Shown: piece after piece, positions 23,501 through 34,081 of the stretch | Layout: every line of letters starts with the position of its first letter | Numbering within the stretch: the first letter of the stretch is position 1 | Origin: Pristionchus mayeri | Lineage: Eukaryota > Nematoda > Chromadorea > Rhabditida > Neodiplogasteridae | Length of the DNA: 64,000 nucleotides | Direction of reading: 5' to 3' | Assembly: GCA_036245805.1 (NCBI GenBank) | Contig: BTRK01000005.1 | Coordinates: forward strand, 22,606,984 to 22,670,983 | Position numbers and translations under genes: made by a program | Notes under the pieces: model-generated | The model's database searches: none | What the model was told of the DNA's origin: nothing | What the model saw: the letters and a program-made list of their open reading frames with translations, nothing else

Positions 23501-25336
23501 ACCTTAACTCTAACTGTAGTCGTGGTATTTTCGGTGCAGACCACTCATTCGATAGCTCTTTGAAATCTATACAATGTGTGAAAATTTGAGCTGCTTCTTT
23601 ACCTACATTTTTAAGAAAATTGACCTACATTAAACCACTGTTAAAATTGACATTTAGAAAAAATGAAGTACTTAGATCGATAGAGCTCAAAAAATGAGCT
23701 GGGGTCACTCAGAGGCTTATTTTGGTCCATCTCTCACCGTTTTCGAGATATAGAAGGAATAAAGAAGGAAGTGCCGTGATACGACCTGGTGTAGGGAGAC
23801 CCAAAATGAAAAAAAAAAGTATGCACAATGAGACTTTGGGGGTTTGTCAGACATACCTCAGGGAGACCAAAACCAGTTGGAACAGATTTTGCGATTCTCA
23901 CCCCATTCCCATAGACAGCTCGATTCTTCCGTGAGAGGCGTGATATACTCCGGTCTTCCAACGATGGATGAGCGCCACTTTTGCGAAGCGGTGCGGACGC
24001 CTTACATCGCCATCTCGCGAAAGTATTCCGCGCAGCTTCATGAAGAGTGCGACGCCGCTTCATGTAAGTATCGCGGCAGCTTCGCGAAAGTAGCATGAAC
24101 TAATTAAATAACCCAGCACCAGCAGCCGGCCAGTAGTAGAGTAGGGCACGGCCCCCCGGAGAAAATACATAAGGAAAATGTAAACGTCCACAGGCATCAT
24201 GGAAAAGGCGCACGCTTTCAAAAAAAAGTACAGTCAGAATTGCCTGAATAGCCTAATTGTCGACTTGAAATGCCTGATTCTTGCCTGCTTGTCACATTAT
24301 GCGCGATGCGAACAGTCTTTTGTTCCGTTTGGCGAGCAAATTCCACAGCATAAATTTTACAGCTCGGACAATTTTCAGGATAGCTCCCGAACGTTTTTGT
24401 TTTCCTTTTGTCGATGCTCCGGGGGCCGTGCCGCACCACTTTCGCGAAGCTGCCGCGTTACTTACATGAAGCGGCGCCGCACCCTTCATGAAGCTGCGCG
24501 GAATACATTCGCGAGGTGGCGATGTAAAGTCTTCGCACCTTTTCGCAAAAGTGGCGCGCATCTTGCGTTGGAAATCCGGAAAAAAATAGAGCTTAGAAAA
24601 ACGTCCGGGCGCAAGTAAAGAAATGCCACTGATTTTAAAATTTCTAGAAAATGTAGTGACTGTACCGTAGTTGAATTTTTGAACCGCGCATCTTTGATTC
24701 TTTTGTATAGTGAACCACATCGACGTTTTTATACAAAAATATTAAAATCTAAAAAAATTTAACAAGAATGTCGTTGAGTTTTTTGATTACCAGCCCTGGC
24801 TTATTTTCTGTAAAATATTCATGTTATAGAATCATCGTGATGAGAATCCTGCAAAGAGTGGATACAACGAAGAGAATAATGAAGAAGACGATATTAGACC
24901 AGCTGCACGAAGAGATTCGAGAAAGAAAGAGGGAAAAGACAGGGGATATCTGGGTAGGGTTGAAGGAGGAGAAGAGATTGTCAATCGAGATGGACATGGT
25001 GGAAGAGAAGGAAGAACTGGCCGTGGTGATAGAGGAAGAGGAGGAAATAATCGTCAATTTAATAGGACATTTAATAACTCAAATAGAAACAGCGCCAAAG
25101 ATGAGAACCGAGATAGAGGAGCGCCAAAAAGGTGAATGAGCCATACTTAACCACATCGATAAGTAAGAACATTGTTTAGATATTCTACACAACGTGTAGA
25201 AAAAGTTCCAATAACTGCTGCTATAATGCATGACAATCATTCAATTGTGTATTTCGATCCAGCCAAGCAAGTCCAAGGGGAAAATAATGCTCCCGTCAGA
25301 GAGAAGAAACCCCTTGACATTGTCCCTCCCAGCTAG
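20583..25336 (+). CDS. CASC3/Barentsz-like exon junction complex protein
   Basis: Seven exons join in phase to 360 residues: 20583-20729, 20776-20912, 20959-21057, 21105-21183, 21754-21915, 24830-25131 and 25180-25336. The SELOR core is recognisable: NPAYIPKTGKYYMHDSRE at about residues 84-101, GMWSRDRYDER, then KQMIEKYGFDIR ending exon 4, matching the eIF4A3-binding region of CASC3/Barentsz (MLN51). Acidic residues precede it. Exon 6 encodes an Arg/Gly/Asn-rich low-complexity tail (GRGDRGRGGNNRQFNR). Expected role: core EJC subunit clamping eIF4A3 on spliced mRNA, with roles in NMD and localisation. Introns 4 and 5 are swollen by foldback elements. The intron-3 (GCAAAG) and intron-4 (GTGAG) acceptors are weak and chosen by reading phase. 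Confidence 0.85.
21268..21722. mobile_element. Foldback MITE in CASC3 intron 4
   Basis: Ends are GGGGTAACTCCTCACTCC (from 21270) and its near-complement ending GTTACCCCC (21720). The interior contains inverted stretches around 21440-21500. It lies wholly inside the intron and accounts for most of its length. Confidence 0.7.
22120..22385. mobile_element. Degenerate relative of the 350-bp hAT-like MITE
   Basis: The text GGTCGACCTTTAGGCGGC, ACGGGTCGGATACGGGT and repeated ACGGGTC/GACCCG phrases with a GAGAG centre resemble the interiors of the elements at 3948 and 41366. Ends and target duplication are no longer clear. It lies in CASC3 intron 5. Confidence 0.4.
22754..23943. mobile_element. TA-flanked foldback element, TCACGCC ends (1.19 kb)
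   Basis: The element reads TCACGCCTCTCA at the left and TGAGAGGCGTGA at the right, with TA at 22752-22753 and 23944-23945. The arms are complementary almost to the centre near 23360-23440. Partial relatives start at 44211 and 48691 with the same end. A TA duplication fits the Tc1/mariner group; no transposase is encoded. It sits in CASC3 intron 5. Confidence 0.85.
23950..24592. mobile_element. Foldback element rich in GCGAAG/TTCGCG motifs
   Basis: The left arm (about 23958-24100, TTCCAACGATG... GCGCCACTTTTGCGAAG) is complementary to the right arm (about 24440-24580). The centre holds other sequence, including a GGGGGCCGTGC phrase whose complement also occurs at 22725-22745 and 24145-24160, so nested insertion is likely. 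It lies in CASC3 intron 5. Confidence 0.7.
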
Positions 25337-25416
25337 CTAGATATCTCGATTACTGTAACATTCTCTCAGCATTTTCCTACTTAATCTGTATCATGCACTT
25401 TCCGCTTCATACCAAT

Positions 25417-25422
25417 AATAAA
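25417..25422 (+). terminator. Polyadenylation signal AATAAA for CASC3
   Basis: AATAAA occurs 81 bp after the CASC3 stop codon and before the convergent hsf-1 stop at 25491. This is the only good signal in the 154 bp between the two stop codons on this strand. Confidence 0.7.
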
Positions 25423-25490
25423 CATTTTTTTCGATTAAAACGTGAGTGATTCAGTTACGGCTAGGCTCATTGAAACATGAATAACAGCAA

Positions 25491-28400
25491 TCACATGGGG
25501 GGTACGGGACTCTGGCTGGGCGTCACCAGTTCTTCGCCATCTTCCATCAATGGATCAACTCCTTCGAGTGCCAATTGTCCGCCATTATCGATCCATCTAT
25601 CCATATCCACAAGATCAGCACCGTCCAGATCCCATTGATAATTGTCTCTACCCAGTATGTCTCTGCACGAATCAATGCTTTGGTCGACTCCATTCAGATA
25701 CTGAAAAAATAGGTTAACGTTAAAATACACCAATCAACGCACATTTTTTTATTATTCTGCACAAATAAATTTGAAAAGCTATTCAACGTAGATTTTTCGG
25801 AGCCCAACCCCTTTACGAACTCGACCATTATCCGACCCTTTTCGAAGCTCGACTCAGTTTACGTGCCATTTCGAATTCCGTTCATCTCACCTCCTGCAGA
25901 TCGTTTCCCCACTGGAAGTCAATTGAGGGATTGATGGATAAGATAGGTGAAGTGGGAGTCACAGTCCTATTCAGGCTCCTATCATTCTGCCATGTATCGT
26001 TCAGTAAAGCTGATGAAGTTGATGGTTCTTCAATGTGTTCCAAGTGCCCATTCATCATTGAGGAAGAAGAGGCATCCGCGTATGGCGAAGATTGCTAAAT
26101 AATAGTGTTCGAGAGAGAACAAGTCTTCGTCCGCCTTCGCATCCAAGAGATCCAATCAAATAGCCATAACAACGAATCAGTTTTTAGCACATTTCTTATA
26201 TTAGTATACTAACTCTGCCATAGGAAGTGGAGGGTGGAGGGGAATTGCTTCGACTGCGAGTAAATTCCTCCGTTATATCAGCAATAATTGGACCTCCTGT
26301 ACGTCTGAATATGGCATACATTCAAGAGTTAAGTTCATTTACGAAATACCGTAAATTCCCATCATTCAACTGCTTCTGTAGGTTATCCAGTACATCGGAG
26401 AGCACATTCACCTGGCTCGATGAATACTTAAAATATACACGTCATACTTTGTCCATCAAGTAAATAAACCTGCGAGGAAGAAGTTCTAGCCCTCTTGAGG
26501 GGTGCTTCATCAAGTGCGAGCATCCCTCGTTTACGTGGAATTCGGGCCTTCTGACCAGGTCCTACCAATGCAACAAGGAACTGTACTAGCTTTTCAACTA
26601 CCTCAAAATGTTCACATTGGAAGATTTAACAATAGACAGTCTTACTTTTCTCTGGTTTTCATGTTGTGCTCTCATATGAGATATCTGCTCCCACATGCTT
26701 TCGTTTTCCTTCACCAACTGAGACATTTTGGAATCCATGTGACGTTGCTTCTCTCTCAGAGTCCGCAGCTCTTCAGAAACTGCTCCGAGGTTGTTCTACC
26801 AATAATATTGCTACATATTTCGACAATTTGGTTGAAGTTAAAAGTAGAGCATCCATAAAATATTGCGGTCTCACCACTATTTTTTTCATGGGTACGCTAC
26901 TGTTAACTTCAGCCGATACTTTTCCTACTATCGTGCCAATCTTGTTCAGTGCTCGAAAGGGTAGGCCAGGAATATTGTAAAGTGGTCATCTTTCTAAAAT
27001 ATCAATATGATATTTTCGAATATAGGTATCCATTAAAGCCAAAACTACTAGTCACACTATCCTCAGAGCCTTACGAACCAAAAATATAGAAGTACTCGTC
27101 AAAACGTACTCAATGTACATTAGACCAATTTTAGAAAGCGCTTCACTCGTCTTCAACCCTTACCAAAACAAGGATAAAAAGGAACTCGGTACAAAACTAT
27201 TTCACACGACGGTTATTTATGAGCTGTTTTAATCATACTTGGGAAAACATGCCCACTGCTCTCGATCGCAACAAGAGACTAGGCATTGAGTCCCTAGAGA
27301 AGCGTAGAATAGCGATTGATAAGAGAGTAGCCACAAATCTCATCCGAGGCAAATATAGTATTTCCAACCGAAAACCACATTATTTCAAAATTTACTACAC
27401 TCGAAACGGAATGAACTTCAATAATCCTGGATCGAACCACAACTACAGACACAATAGTTTCTTTCCAAGAGCGGCAAGGCTTTTAGTAAATTCCGAGAAT
27501 CAAACCAGTTACCCTGAGTAGATCCCCATACCCTATTGTACCATTATTCACTCGTCATTTTAACCGTCATTAATTGCCTATTCTATTTCAATTTTGTAAC
27601 GTTATTTCGACTGAAATAGCATAAATATATATATATAGGTACGGTATTAAATTTTTAACAAAAACAACTAAAAAATGGGTACGTTTTCAGCTTTTACAGT
27701 GGTCCCAACTACAAATATCGGGTCACGTTATGCCATTTTGGATCTACTTTTTTTCTACTTTTCGGCCACCGATCTCGTGATAAAATTTTTAAAGGTTCAT
27801 TTCTATTTTTTAAAAATACATACGAAAATGACCCTCCTCGTTGTTGGTAGGGACAACTGGAAAAACAACAACAACAAATTCACAAGAGAATGTGCATTGG
27901 ATCAGAATTTTGTCCTCGTTGGATAACTTTAATCATCGGTGAACAGAAAAAAAACCAAATATCGGTGAACATAAAAAACCGACGAACCTGAGATACTTGT
28001 CCTGTTGAACTGCTCTCATTCCGATTCGATGACTTCCGCTTGATATTTATTAGTAGCTCAGGATGATCTCTTACAAAATAAGGATGTGAAAATTCGAGGT
28101 GGTCCTGAAATTAGGAAATACAATGCTGATATACGCACGAAGGGGTCATCCGCATTGACAGGTTGAAAAGGGATTGAGGAACTTTCCTACCCTCTCCCGG
28201 AAGACCCTTTACGAGGCAGGACATCCTTGAGGGAATGCAATTTTTCCCAAAACCATTGAAAGAAATGGTACCTTTTCAGAACAAAATAACCACATAAAGA
28301 ATTGATACGCATAGAAAGTATATTGTGTCTGTGTTTGGTGACTTGACAACATGTTCCGTATTTCGCTAGAATAGAAGGCACCCATGGTTAATCGATGATA

Positions 28401-31140
28401 TTCCGGAAGGAAAAATGACAATTCTACATTAATTAGAGACACCGTGTAACAGTACTTACATTAATGAGTAAATAAATACAATAAACCGAGAACCGTATAG
28501 ATAAAGTTGCCTGAGTTTGAAATGTACCATTTTCAGGCAACAATTTTCGTTAATTTCTTTCCACAGTAGCACATGGAAATAAATTACAATGTATAACAGG
28601 GCACTATGGCGGATGAGAACCAAAAAAATTTCCCTTCTCCAGTATGTTCACAGTAGATTCCCAAAGTGTCAAAAATGTTTCTGTGAAAGTCCTACAGAAG
28701 GGTCCATTTTTTGGTTCTCATCCGACGGTTCTCATCCGGTGTAGTGCCGTATAACAGTACTTACACCCCTTTAAGCTAACCATTTTCTTCCTGTGTGGTG
28801 AAAAAATTGGCGTGGAGCAAGAGGGAAATGGATATCCGTCTCATCCATCAGTGACTCGACAAGATTCTCTAGCAGGGTGTCCACGAAATGCGCACTACGA
28901 ACATTTTTACGGTTCTGAAGTTGCCGTGGTTGGGCTTGGTAAACTTCGAGGAAAGTAGCAAAATACAGATTACTTTGAGTATAGAATGCGTAGCAAATTG
29001 GTGTGCGGTGTTGAACGTGGGAATCAGCGGCACGGAATAGAACGTTATAATGATACTGTAGCTGTTTGCCTCGCTGTGCATCACACGGCTCTGGTTTTAT
29101 AGGGTAATATTACAGTAAGTATAAAAAGTAAACTACTTCGAGTACTGTTGTAAGTTGCCCCAATTGCTACTTTTTAATTGAGTCACAATGTTGTAGTGAA
29201 AAAGTAAGTAGCAGGCAAATGACTTAAATTTATGAGTAACTTACTTTTTTTGCGCGAAAAATCGGTCCAGAAAAAGTAAGTAGGGACAGCAGCCGTGTTT
29301 ATGAATGAGCAGAACAATTAACAAATTGGTGTGCAAATGGAAGCTTACCCTACCCCATTTCGACTTCTCACTTTAGGTTTTCAAAAATAATGTAAAATAA
29401 TAAGAAAAACGATAATATATGTTGATAAAGAAGCCGACGTTTTGAGTCCAAGCGGGGCGCATCACAAGTCACTTTCATACTCAATTTATCGCAAACTGAA
29501 ATCCGATAAAATATTTCAGCACCGTTCATATGAATTAATTAATTTCTTATTAATGTTTAACCCACCCTAAAAAATGCGATATATCACCATTCCTAACCAA
29601 AAACACCCAAAAATATCTCGGTGTTTCAGAATCGTCAAGCAAGTGCAAGGATTACGGTAACATCAAAGTAAAATAGCATTTTCTATAAAACCGCTACCAG
29701 TATATTTTTTGTTTTCTTGTATGTGGTGTAAAACAGGGTTTATCGCAATATAGCCAAAAATCTCGAATGTACTACTAGCGGTTTTAAAGAAAAAGCAAAA
29801 AATGTATTTTCACAACGGTAAAATGCCCAACTTTGACGGCCTCATTCTCTAATATCTTATATTTTTATTGTGAAAACAATTTTTTGTGATTGATAATCTA
29901 CCAAAACTGAGAAAATGAAGCTTCAACACTTAATTCTGAAAACATGCTTATTTTCGATCGCTTCGTGCGTCTTCATTTCTACAGCATGCACCTTCTTGCC
30001 ATGCTTGTTGCACTTTCATTATATCTTTATATTCATTCCAGTCAATAAAATAGTTTGAAAATCACATTAAATATTTTTAAAAAATGTTTTAAAATATTGA
30101 AAGAATTTGGCTTGAAAATTACGGTAGTTTGAAAGCAAAAGCGTCGGAAGGAGGCAACCAATATTCCGTACTCAAAAATTTGGGCTGTCGTCCCTAAAAG
30201 TAAGTTACTTGTTAGATTGCTCAAACCCTACCTTCAAAAAGTAATTTACCTCAGTACTCGAAGTAGTTTACTTTTTCAGAAGAATACTTACTGTTATATT
30301 ACCCTACATTTTCAGAGTGGGACAAGGCACAGCGCGATAAACAGCTACAGTATCATTCTAACATTCCGTTCTGTTCTGCTGATTCCCACGTTCAACACCG
30401 CACACCAACTTGCTACGCCTTCTATTCTCACAGTACCGATACCGAGATACAAAAAGTGACAGCTCCACTGCAGCGCGTTACAGGGAATGAGGAATCAGAA
30501 ATACAGTTTCCTAAGACCGATTTTCGATCCCTAACTGAGAGATTACCCGAAGAAAAGTTACTCATAGTACTCCATTTTTATATAATTAGGATATTCCCAC
30601 TTCAAAGGGGTTAAATGTAATATCAATGACTGGAACTGTAATATTGAATGAGATTCGTGATAAGAGACCTGATCTGACTCAGCACGAGTCAATCCACTGC
30701 GGTCAAGAGGAGTCATCTTGCGGAAACCGTCTGAGTCGAAAATAATTATAGCCAAGTTATGAAAAACACGACATACACATGTTAAGTTGCCTGATGAGAG
30801 AATTCAGGTTGTTGTGCTTGAAATAATGAGGAAGTACATTTCTGCAGAAGGAATAGGGATCCACAATGTGGAAGCTGTATCCACTCTGCAAGAGAACAAT
30901 ATTACAACTACCAATAACGCAATGTTCATTCTCGTTGATATTAACTGCAATAAAAAAAAAACTAACGTCATCCCAATGAACAATTTTTTGATATGAGGGA
31001 TCCTCAACTATATTCCATAGTTTTATTAGAAAGAGAGGAATCTTCTCGTCGTCTCTTGCTACTTGAACAGCTTCGCCAACAATAGCAACTTGATCATCTT
31101 GACGAGATATTTGCTCTTGTTTTGGAGCAGCATAAGCCAT
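25491..31140 (-). CDS. hsf-1: Heat shock transcription factor (HSF1 family)
   Basis: Ten exons join in phase to 436 residues: 31140-30967, 30885-30777, 30730-30669, 28104-27988, 26795-26646, 26601-26470, 26411-26350, 26304-26214, 26094-25891 and 25700-25491. The winged-helix DNA-binding domain spans about residues 35-140: FLIKLWNIVEDPSY, YSFHIVDPYSF, recognition helix NNLNSLIRQLNMYGFRKM, then HLEFSHPYFVRDHPELL. Exons 5-6 give the HR-A/B coiled coil (LREKQRHMDSKM, ENESMWEQISHM) and basic NLS-like PRKR and LKRAR. The C-terminus has LQEYLNGVDQSID and an acidic activation-type region, as in C. elegans HSF-1. It is shorter than the ~670-residue C. elegans protein. Introns 3 and 4 are enlarged by transposons. 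The exon 6 acceptor (TTTTGAG) is the weakest choice. Confidence 0.93.
27010..27525 (+). mobile_element. 5'-truncated non-LTR retrotransposon tail in hsf-1 intron 4
   Basis: Frames on the plus strand read LVKTYSMYIRPILESASLVFNPY and then, after a shift, LGIESLEKRRIAIDKR and NSFFPRAARLL. This is the usual C-terminal end of a CR1/Jockey-group reverse transcriptase. It contains frameshifts and stops. AT-repeat sequence follows at about 27620. It lies antisense to hsf-1 inside the intron and is not active. Confidence 0.8.
28600..28748. mobile_element. 149-bp MITE, 9-bp target duplication GTATAACAG
   Basis: Ends GGCACTATGGCGGATGAGAACC and GGTTCTCATCCGGTGTAGTGCC are inverted. GTATAACAG flanks at 28591-28599 and 28749-28757. 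A second GGTTCTCATCC lies just inside the right end. A 9-bp duplication suggests a Mutator-like family (inference). It lies in hsf-1 intron 3. Confidence 0.8.
28960..30445. mobile_element. Foldback element in hsf-1 intron 3, split by hAT-like copy B
   Basis: Sequence at 28974-29275 (GCGTAGCAAATTGGTGTGCGG through AAACTACTTCGAGTAC) is complementary to 30205-30425. The centre is occupied by the 29281-30196 insertion with its own target duplication. Confidence 0.8.
29281..30196 (-). mobile_element. hAT-like nonautonomous element copy B, TSD AAAGTAAG
   Basis: Ends are TAGGGACAGCAGCCGTG and GGGCTGTCGTCCCTA. AAAGTAAG flanks at 29273-29280 and 30197-30204. It is 916 bp long and close to copy D in sequence. 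It is inserted in hsf-1 intron 3, inside another foldback. Confidence 0.93.
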
Positions 31141-31517
31141 TATTGCCTTAAAAGTGCATCAAATCATTGTCAGCAAAAGCGCGACGAAATACGGATCACG
31201 TCAGTGTTGAATGGCTTACATTGAACTAGTTCGAACTTCCATGGAAAATTTGTTTAAGGCTTCCTCCCCTTATCACGGATAAACACCACATATATATATA
31301 TATATATAATATTTAGGATGATTTTGATGTGTATGTAAACACATAAAAGCAACAAATCTAAAGTGAACGAATTTAGGGGCCCAAATCATCGGCTAAAGTT
31401 GGTTATGGGGGCATCCGCAAAATCAAAAATGCAAAACCGGGAAAAGGGATGTGTTTGATTTCAATAATGCCCGCGAGTTTAAAATCATGCATTTTTAAAG
31501 TGAACGTTTATGGACAT

Positions 31518-32433
31518 TAGGGACGGCAGCCCGAATTTTTGAGTACGGAATATTGGTTGCCTCCTTCCGACGCTTTTCTTTCAAACTACCGTACTTTTCA
31601 AGCCAAATTCTTTCATTATTTTAAAACATTTAAAAAAAATATTTAATGCGATTTTTCGACAATTTTATTGATTGGAATGAATATGAACACATCTTGAAAG
31701 AACAACAAGCAAAGCAAAAAGAGATATGTTGCAGAACCGGAGAAGCACGATGTGATCGAAAATATACGTGTTTTCAGAATTATGTGTTGAAGCTTCATTT
31801 CCTCAGTTTTTGGTAGATTATCAATCACAAAAAATTGTTTTCACAATAAAAATAAATATAAATATCAAATAAAAGAGAATGAGGCTGTCAAAATTGAGCG
31901 TTTTACCGTTGTGAAAATACATTTTCGGTGTTTGCAAAGAGGACGACTTCCGTATATTTGAGATTTTTTGATATTTGTTTTAGAGCAGCATTTCCCAATT
32001 TATGGTAAAAAATCAGAAATATACGGAAGTCGTCCTCTTTTTAAATGATTTTTAAAGTTCTCGGTATCGTAATCTTCCTGATTCTGAAGTTCTATCAATA
32101 TTAAACTATTCTTTCTATTATTATACGATGTTTCATTGCTGTCGGAGTACCGTTAACATAAGAAAAAAAATTATTGAACCTCAATCATGAAGTTTTACAA
32201 CGCAACCGAATTTCAGTTTGCGATAATTTTATTTAAAAAACGTGACTTGCGATGCGCTCCACTTGGACTGAAAGCGTCGGCCTTTTGCTTATCATTCATT
32301 TATGTTTTTCTAATTAATTAAAATATTTTTTACAAAACTAAAGTGAAAAGTCGGAATGGGGCAGGCATAGCTTTCAGTTGTGTACAATTTTGTGAATTGT
32401 TTTGCTCGTTCGTTAACAGCGTTGCAGTCCCTA
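31518..32433 (+). mobile_element. hAT-like nonautonomous element copy C, TSD ATGGACAT
   Basis: It begins TAGGGACGGCAGCCCG and ends GCGTTGCAGTCCCTA. ATGGACAT flanks at 31510-31517 and 32434-32441. It is 916 bp long. It starts 378 bp upstream of the hsf-1 start codon, so it lies in or next to the promoter. An internal inverted repeat (about 31945-32040) shares GAGGACGACTTCCGTATAT. Confidence 0.93.
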
Positions 32434-32445
32434 ATGGACATTGTC

Positions 32446-33370
32446 TAGGGACAGCAGCCGTGTTTATGAATGAGCAGAACAATTAACAAATTGGTGTGCA
32501 AATGGAAGCTTACCCTACCCCATTTCGACTTCTCACTTTAGGTTTTCAAAAATAATGTAAAATAATAAGAAAAACGATAATATATGTTGATAAAGAAGCC
32601 GACGTTTTGAGTCCAAGCGGGGCGCATCACAAGTCACTTTCATACTCAATTTATCGCAAACTGAAATCCGATAAAATATTTCAGCACCGTCCTTATGAAT
32701 TGATTAATTTCTTATTAATTTTTAACCCGCTCTAAAAAATGCGACATATCACCAATCATAACCAAAAACACCCATAAATATCTCGGTGTTTCAGAAGCGT
32801 CAAGCAAGTGCAAGGATTACGGTAACATCAAAGTAAAATAGCATTTTCTATAAAACCGCTAATAGTATATTTTTTGTTTTCTAGTATGTGGTGTAAAACA
32901 GAGTTTATCGCAATATAGCCAAAAATTTCGAAAGTACTACTAGCGGTTTTAAAGAAAAAGCAAAAAATGTATTTTCACAACGGTAAAATGCCCAACTTTG
33001 ACGGCCTCATTCTCTAATATCTTATATTTTTATTTATTTTTATTGTGAAAACAATTTTTTTTGATTGATAATCTACCAAAACTGAGAAAATGAAGCTTCA
33101 ACACTTAATTCTGAAAACATGCTTATTTTCGATCGCTTCGTGCGTCTTCATTTCTACAGCATGCACCTTCTTGCCATGCTTGTTGCACTTTCATTATATC
33201 TTTATATTCATTCCAGTCAATAAAATAGTTTGAAAATCACATTAAATATTTTTAAAAATGTTTTAAAATATTGAAAGAATTTGGCTTGAAAATTACGGTA
33301 GTTTGAAAGCAAAAGCGTCGGAAGGAGGCAACCAATATTCCGTACTCAAAAATTCGGGCTGCCGTCCCTA
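32446..33370 (-). mobile_element. hAT-like nonautonomous element copy D
   Basis: The opposite-orientation neighbour of copy C. It begins TAGGGACAGCAGCCGTG and ends GGGCTGCCGTCCCTA, and is very similar to copy B apart from a short duplicated TTTTTATT stretch near 33030. The left flank (ACATTGTC) and right flank (ATGGACAT) do not match, unlike the other copies. This suggests recombination within the cluster. Confidence 0.9.
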
Positions 33371-33599
33371 ATGGACATTAGGGAGGGCAACGGTGTTTAC
33401 GAATGACTAAAACAATCAACAAATTGGTGCGCATTTGGAAGCTTATCTTACCATATTTCGACTTTTCAATTTAGTTTTTGAATAATATAATCATTACCTA
33501 TATATAAAGCGCTGTGTGATGGCGTCTGTTCGGATTGCGAAATAGGGAGATTGCGAAATAGGGGAAGGACTGATGAAGGCATCGAACCATTACCGTATA

Positions 33600-33895
33600 C
33601 CAATCAATAATTAGCATTGGGACAACTACCGTATACCAATCGATAATTAGCCATGGGTCACCTATTATTCCGTGGGTCAGATTTATGATTTTGATCTTTG
33701 ATCTTTGAATTACCGTGTGCCAATCAATAATTCGCATTGGGTCAACTACCGTATACCAATCGATAATTACCCATGGGTCACTTATTATTCCGTGGGTCAG
33801 ATTCATTATTTTGATCTTTGATCTTTCAATTACCGTATGCCAATCAATAATTAGCATTGGTCAACTACCGTATACCAATCGATAATTATCCAAGG
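33600..33895. repeat. 120-bp tandem repeat, ~2.5 copies
   Basis: The phrases CCAATCGATAATTA, CCATGGGTCAC, TTATTCCGTGGGTCAGATT and GATCTTTGATCTTT recur with 120-bp spacing (for example 33693 and 33813). The array leads directly into the HSE array. Confidence 0.9.
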
Positions 33896-33901
33896 GCCAA
33901 A

Positions 33902-34080
33902 GCTTCTAGAATGTTCCAGAAAGTTCGAAAATGTTCCAACGCTTCTAGAATGTACCAGAAAGTTCTAAAATGTTCCAAAGCTTCTAGAATGTTCCAGAAA
34001 GTTCGAAAATGTTCCAAAGCTTTTAGAATGTTCCAGAAAGTTCGAAAATGCTCCAACGCTTCTAGAATGTCCAAGATTCG
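33902..34080. promoter_or_regulatory. Tandem heat-shock-element array, 39-bp period
   Basis: Four complete 39-bp units start at 33902, 33941, 33980 and 34019, with a partial fifth at 34058. Each contains TTCTAGAATGTTCCAGAA followed by AGTTC, that is alternating TTC and GAA every five bases (TTCnnGAAnnTTCnnGAAnnTTC), which is the canonical HSF binding site. A further degenerate AAA and a TTC keep the same 5-base phase. Individual units have one or two changes (for example TAC for TTC in unit 2). The array is 2.76 kb upstream of the hsf-1 start codon, with two hAT-like copies in between. Confidence 0.88.
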
Positions 34081-34081
34081 A

